64,000 bases of DNA, from positions 45,709 to 109,708 of the forward strand of contig JBDROF010000016.1 in NCBI GenBank assembly GCA_043810345.1, given 5' to 3'. Positions 60,830-64,000 of the stretch are shown here, piece after piece. Numbering within the stretch: the stretch's first letter is position 1; each line of letters starts with the position of its first letter. A program made the position numbers and the translations under genes. Source of the stretch: QYOJ01 sp043810345 (lineage in GTDB: Bacteria > Bacteroidota > Bacteroidia > Bacteroidales > FEN-979). The notes under the pieces are model-generated. The model made no database searches. It was given only the letters and a program-made list of their open reading frames with translations, and was not told the origin of the DNA.

Positions 60830-61813
60830 ATGAAGCAACGAATAATCATCAGTATCTCATTGATCCTCCTGCTGGGGGTGATCGGTTACATGGTGGTAGA
60901 TCTCTTTTTCACCGAGAGTGGCCGTAGTGACAATCCCTACGATTACGGCCTGAATGAACTGCGAAAAAGTGACTCATCCCTTATCGCCTACCGGGAAGCT
61001 CAACACTTCTCTTCAGGATTGCCTGAGATTTATGGAATTGCCACTGATTTGTCCGACCGGATCTTTGTGACAGGCGCTAACGGAGTGGAGATATATACCC
61101 CGAACGGAACTCTGATATCGGAATTTCCTTTTCAGGATACCGCTTTTTGTCTTACGCTTGCACCGGATGGAAACATGTTATTGGGAATGGGGGATCATAT
61201 CGAGATCATGAATCCGGAAGGGGAGATCATCAGCCGGTGGAAACCGGAGAGTGAAGAGTCTGTCCTGACCAGTGTAGCTATTAACAATACCGATATTTTT
61301 GTCGCCGATGCAGGGGAAAAGATTGTGTATCGGTATGACCTGAAAGGGACGCTGTTGAACCGGATCGGTGAAAAGGATTCCCTGAAAGGGATCCCTGGAT
61401 TTGTGATCCCCAGCCCATTCTTTGACCTGGGGATAGGCCGCGATGATGAACTGTGGGTAGTCAATTCGGGACGGCACCTGTTTGAAGCATTCCGGCCCGA
61501 TGGTTCGCTGATCTCCACCTGGGGAAAAGCTTCCATGGATGCAGAAGGTTTTTGTGGATGTTGCAATCCCTCTAATTTTGCCTTGCTGTCCGATGGATCC
61601 TTTGTGACTACCGAAAAGGGGATTGAACGGGTGAAAGTCTATCTTCCTTCAGGTGATTTCAAATGCCTGGTGGCTGCTCCATGTCAGTTTGACGAGGGAA
61701 CACGAGGACTGGATGTGGCAGTGGATTCAAAGGACAGGGTACTGCTCCTGGATCCAAGGCGGAATCAAATCAGGATTTTTATACACCAAGGAGATAAGAA
61801 CAATGGAAAATAG
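60830..61813 (+). CDS. Membrane-anchored NHL-repeat propeller with CGCC motif
   Basis: A 327-residue protein with one N-terminal helix (about 4-26) and an NHL-type six-bladed propeller (YGIATDLSDRIFVTGANGVEIYTPNG; VAINNTDIFVADAGEKIVYRYDLKG; LGIGRDDELWVVNSGRHLFEAFRPDGS; LDVAVDSKDRVLLLDPRRNQIRIF are the blade types). Blade four to five contains EGFCGCCNPSNFALLSDG, a compact CxCC cysteine group that could bind a metal or cluster, and a later Cys pair (CLVAAPC). The 3' end overlaps the next gene by 11 bp. Confidence 0.8.
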   Translation: MKQRIIISISLILLLGVIGYMVVDLFFTESGRSDNPYDYGLNELRKSDSSLIAYREAQHFSSGLPEIYGIATDLSDRIFVTGANGVEIYTPNGTLISEFPFQDTAFCLTLAPDGNMLLGMGDHIEIMNPEGEIISRWKPESEESVLTSVAINNTDIFVADAGEKIVYRYDLKGTLLNRIGEKDSLKGIPGFVIPSPFFDLGIGRDDELWVVNSGRHLFEAFRPDGSLISTWGKASMDAEGFCGCCNPSNFALLSDGSFVTTEKGIERVKVYLPSGDFKCLVAAPCQFDEGTRGLDVAVDSKDRVLLLDPRRNQIRIFIHQGDKNNGK

Positions 61814-62048
61814 CTTTCCGGAAAAAAAATTGAAGCAAACCAGGCGGAAATTTTTCATGACCGCCATCAGGGGGATCATTGCATCCGGACTGACTCTCAC
61901 AGGCGGATACCTCCTGATCAAAGATGAACCTGAAGAATCCTGCTCTTTAGAATTTACCTGCAACCTTTGCGGGAAAACAGACCAATGTGCACTGCCTCCA
62001 GCCCAATCATACCGGAAGTATGAACAGCAAAAAAGGGAGAATCAATAA
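61803..62048 (+). CDS. Small cysteine-rich membrane protein
   Basis: An 81-residue protein with a basic N-terminus KQTRRKFFMTAIRG and a hydrophobic stretch (about 20-40, IIASGLTLTGGYLLI) resembling a Tat signal or anchor. A short exported tail has CSLEFTCNLCGKTDQC: five cysteines within ~20 residues, with a CNLC pair. I do not recognise the family. It starts inside the end of the NHL gene and ends 1 bp before the ferredoxin gene, so translation is coupled. A metal- or cluster-binding accessory subunit is a guess based on position. Confidence 0.65.
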   Translation: MENSFPEKKLKQTRRKFFMTAIRGIIASGLTLTGGYLLIKDEPEESCSLEFTCNLCGKTDQCALPPAQSYRKYEQQKRENQ

Positions 62049-62049
62049 A

Positions 62050-62637
62050 ATGGAAGGAAAGGATGAGGAGAAAAAATTTGAACGCCGCAGCTTCTTTCGG
62101 ATAGGGGCACAGGCCGGCGTGTTGGTCAGTTTAGGAGGAATCGGGGCCCTGGTAGCCCGGAATACAGGATCGGGTGAATATGTCTGGCAACTCGATCCTG
62201 CCAAATGTACCCAATGTGGCCGGTGTGCCACAAGCTGTGTCAAGTCCCCTTCAGCGGTGAAGTGTGTCCATGTTTACGCGATGTGCGGTTATTGCGATCT
62301 CTGCGGGGGCTACTTCCTGCCTGAAACCAAGAACCTCAACACAGGCGCCGAAAACCAGCTCTGCCCCACCAAAGCGATCAAACGTACCTACATAGAAGAT
62401 CCCTTTTTTGAATATACCATCGATGAGGAACTCTGCATCGGTTGCGGAAAATGTGTGAAAGGATGCGGCGCATTTGGCAACGGCTCACTCCAACTTCAGG
62501 TACGGCAAAACCGTTGCGACAATTGCAACGAATGTTCCATTGCCCGCAACTGTCCTTCGGATGCCTACTCCCGCATTCCGGCCGATACCCCTTACCTGCT
62601 CCAGGGATTTGGTAGAGAGAGATTAAAGATCACGTAA
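62050..62637 (+). CDS. Tat-type 4Fe-4S ferredoxin (NapG/NrfC-like)
   Basis: A 195-residue protein with a twin-arginine-type signal, ERRSFFRIGAQAGVLVSLGGIGALVA (about 11-36 by region), followed by four 4Fe-4S motif groups: CTQCGRCATSCVKSPSAVKC, CGYCDLCGG with CPTKA, CIGCGKCVKGCGAFGNGS, and CDNCNECSIARNCP. This is the NapG/HybA/DmsB-type four-cluster electron carrier, acting outside the cytoplasmic membrane. It lies between the small Cys-rich protein and the NapH-like protein, its likely electron donor. ATG 62050 is taken, since earlier starts would overlap the upstream gene. Confidence 0.82.
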   Translation: MEGKDEEKKFERRSFFRIGAQAGVLVSLGGIGALVARNTGSGEYVWQLDPAKCTQCGRCATSCVKSPSAVKCVHVYAMCGYCDLCGGYFLPETKNLNTGAENQLCPTKAIKRTYIEDPFFEYTIDEELCIGCGKCVKGCGAFGNGSLQLQVRQNRCDNCNECSIARNCPSDAYSRIPADTPYLLQGFGRERLKIT

Positions 62638-62641
62638 GAAG

Positions 62642-62649
62642 AGGAGGAG
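62642..62649 (+). promoter_or_regulatory. Strong Shine-Dalgarno sequence before the NapH-like gene
   Basis: AGGAGGAG is complementary to the 16S anti-SD and lies 6 bp before the ATG at 62656. It is the clearest SD in a window where such sites are otherwise missing. Confidence 0.55.
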
Positions 62650-62655
62650 CGCAGC

Positions 62656-63921
62656 ATGAAAAAAGGAATAGCATTGGCAGTCCTGATCCTCCTGTTTGCC
62701 TGGCAAATTGTCTCCTCCTATGCTATTCAGCGTTTTCCAAAACCGGAATTCGAATCAGGATACATCACTCCCGAAACCCTGCTTCCCAATCCAAGGGCAG
62801 AGATCCTGGAGGTAATGGATGTTGCTGTTTTACTGCTTGCTCTGTCAGTGGCCACCTGGGCCGTTCTGCGTCGCCGTTCCCGCAACCTGGTTTTTTGGAT
62901 TTCGGTCTTCTCCCTGGCCTATTTCGGTTTTTACCGGGAGGGGTGTGTCTGCTCGATCGGTGCCATCCAGAATGTGTCCCTTTCCCTCTTCACCGGGACC
63001 TATGTGATTCCCTGGACCGTCCTCGTTTTTTTCATGGCACCCCTGCTATTCACACTTGCTTTTGGCAGAACGTTCTGCGCAGGGGTTTGTCCCTTCGGAG
63101 CCGTTCAGGATCTCATCTCCTGGCAGCCTCAAAAAACCGGCACCCGGCTTAATGCAGTACTTGGAGTAATCCCTTATATCTACCTGGGATTAGCTGTGTT
63201 GTATGCTACCACAGGAACCGACTTCATCATTTGCCGGTACGATCCTTTCGTAGGCATCTTTCGTTTTGATGCCACCTTCGGCATGTTTCTCTTTGCCGGT
63301 GTATTGCTCCTTTCCGGTATCTTTATTGCCCGTCCATATTGCCGTTTCTTGTGTCCATATGGTGTATTGCTGAACTGGATCAGCCGGTTTTCGAAATACC
63401 ACATGACCATCACTCCCTCGGTATGTGTTCAGTGCCGTCTATGTGAGGACTCCTGTCCGTATGAAGCCATTGAAAAACCAGTCACCGCAAAGAACCCTGA
63501 AACGAGGCAAACAGTCGTAAGAAAATTTATCCTGATCATCCTGCTGATTCCCTTTTTCATGTTATTAGGAGGGTGGACCGGCTCACAACTACATGAATCA
63601 TTAGCCATGGTCAATGGAAAAGTTCAAATGGCTGAAGAATTACTGTATCCGGAAAAAATCCAGGGAGAACCCGAATCGATTGAAATGACCGCTTTCAAGT
63701 CTTCCGGGCAGCCGGTCGGGGAACTTTACACGGAGGCGTCAAGCATCATTCAGCAATTTTACATCGGAGGATGGATCCTGGGAGGTTTTATCGGGCTGAC
63801 CATTGGCGGTTTACTTGCTGGTCGCCTGATTACCAGGTATCGGACCGATTTTGAACCCAACCGGGGAACCTGCTTCAGCTGTACCCGGTGTGTGGATTAT
63901 TGTCCGGTTAAATCTTATTAA
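62656..63921 (+). CDS. NapH/NosR-type membrane ferredoxin
   Basis: A 421-residue inner-membrane protein with about six helices. The two CxxxCP loop motifs of the NapH/NosR family are present, CAGVCPFG (about 141) and CRFLCPYG (about 229), then one full 4Fe-4S motif CVQCRLCEDSCPYEA (about 256). After a further helix pair a second motif, CFSCTRCVDYCP (about 405), occurs at the very C-terminus. An extra N-terminal REGCVCSIGAIQN is unusual. Proteins of this type take electrons from quinol and pass them to periplasmic Fe-S proteins, here presumably the ferredoxin at 62050. Confidence 0.84.
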   Translation: MKKGIALAVLILLFAWQIVSSYAIQRFPKPEFESGYITPETLLPNPRAEILEVMDVAVLLLALSVATWAVLRRRSRNLVFWISVFSLAYFGFYREGCVCSIGAIQNVSLSLFTGTYVIPWTVLVFFMAPLLFTLAFGRTFCAGVCPFGAVQDLISWQPQKTGTRLNAVLGVIPYIYLGLAVLYATTGTDFIICRYDPFVGIFRFDATFGMFLFAGVLLLSGIFIARPYCRFLCPYGVLLNWISRFSKYHMTITPSVCVQCRLCEDSCPYEAIEKPVTAKNPETRQTVVRKFILIILLIPFFMLLGGWTGSQLHESLAMVNGKVQMAEELLYPEKIQGEPESIEMTAFKSSGQPVGELYTEASSIIQQFYIGGWILGGFIGLTIGGLLAGRLITRYRTDFEPNRGTCFSCTRCVDYCPVKSY

Positions 63922-63935
63922 GGACCAACCAAACA

Positions 63936-64000
63936 ATGGAAAACCTGACATCCAAGGAACAAACCATTCAACTGCTGAACCGGATCGCCCTCATCAGCGG
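63936..64000 (+). CDS. Start of an unidentified gene (cut by window edge)
   Basis: An ATG at 63936, 14 bp after the NapH-like stop and on the same strand, opens a frame that is still open at the end (22 codons, MENLTSKEQTIQLLNRIALISG). The hydrophobic end suggests that a membrane segment begins there. It is probably the next gene of the cluster; the function cannot be judged. Confidence 0.55.
   Translation, partial: MENLTSKEQTIQLLNRIALIS

Noticed and set aside
57389..64000. A nitrous-oxide (nos) or periplasmic nitrate (nap) operon
   Set aside because: NapH- and NapG-like proteins are present, but no NosZ, NapA, NosD/F/Y or cytochrome genes are seen in the window.

Overview
The window reads as a chromosomal segment of a Bacteroidota bacterium, most likely from the Bacteroidales/Marinilabiliales side; the rank within the phylum is inference. 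The evidence is consistent across the window. Two large secreted proteins end in type IX secretion (T9SS) sorting domains. Genes are preceded by TAnnTTTG -7 boxes rather than sigma70 boxes, and Shine-Dalgarno sequences are nearly absent. Characteristic Bacteroidota neighbourhoods occur (purH-mreBCD; ftsX-DUF3098-uppP-truB; paired DUF3857 proteins). No phage, insertion sequence or CRISPR array was seen. Coding density is very high, with several genes overlapping by 4-50 bp.

Layout. 1-5.2 kb: a cut-off glnS, folB, tRNA-Cys, and a leftward purH-mreB-mreC-mreD run. 5.3-10.3 kb: an orphan MacB-type permease, then a leftward arsenic operon (arsR-arsC-acr3, with an apparent arsM remnant between arsC and acr3) that runs on into methylmalonyl-CoA epimerase and uridine kinase; then a CYTH protein and tRNA-Ala. 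10.3-16.8 kb: thpR, a T9SS-exported Asp-box/Ig-like protein, a fructosamine-kinase-like protein, lutB and rpiB. 16.8-17.2 kb: the only long non-coding stretch, with a small-RNA candidate. 17.2-25.1 kb: a tightly packed six-gene operon (nadA, MORN-repeat protein, RsuA-family pseudouridine synthase, REC-PAS regulator, two DUF3857 proteins). 25-34.3 kb: dnaG, a membrane polyferredoxin, a PHP phosphatase, a U32 protein, an S9 peptidase, a small lipoprotein and aspS. 34.4-44.3 kb: a giant alpha-2-macroglobulin-like protein, a truncated DUF3108 gene and leuS. 44.3-53.2 kb: two tandem AsmA-like proteins, then ftsX, DUF3098, uppP, truB and tadA. 53.2-57.3 kb: a small PID-CTERM-like protein, a G8-like T9SS protein, an HD protein and an NAD(P)-binding protein. 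57.4-64 kb: a rightward cluster of an outer-membrane barrel, two PQQ-type beta-propellers, an NHL propeller, a small Cys-rich membrane protein, a Tat-type ferredoxin and a NapH-like membrane ferredoxin, continuing past the edge.

Most genes are housekeeping. The less ordinary content is: (i) many tandem repeats of 7 or 8 bp, and short palindromic elements, lying in intergenic DNA and also inside reading frames, above all in the alpha-2-macroglobulin gene; (ii) the collapsed arsM; (iii) an ArsR promoter whose -7 box is the spacer of the operator palindrome; (iv) the propeller/Fe-S cluster at the right edge, an extracytoplasmic electron-transfer module of unknown purpose; (v) families with lost active-site residues (an A2M-like protein without its thioester Cys, a transglutaminase-like protein without its Cys).
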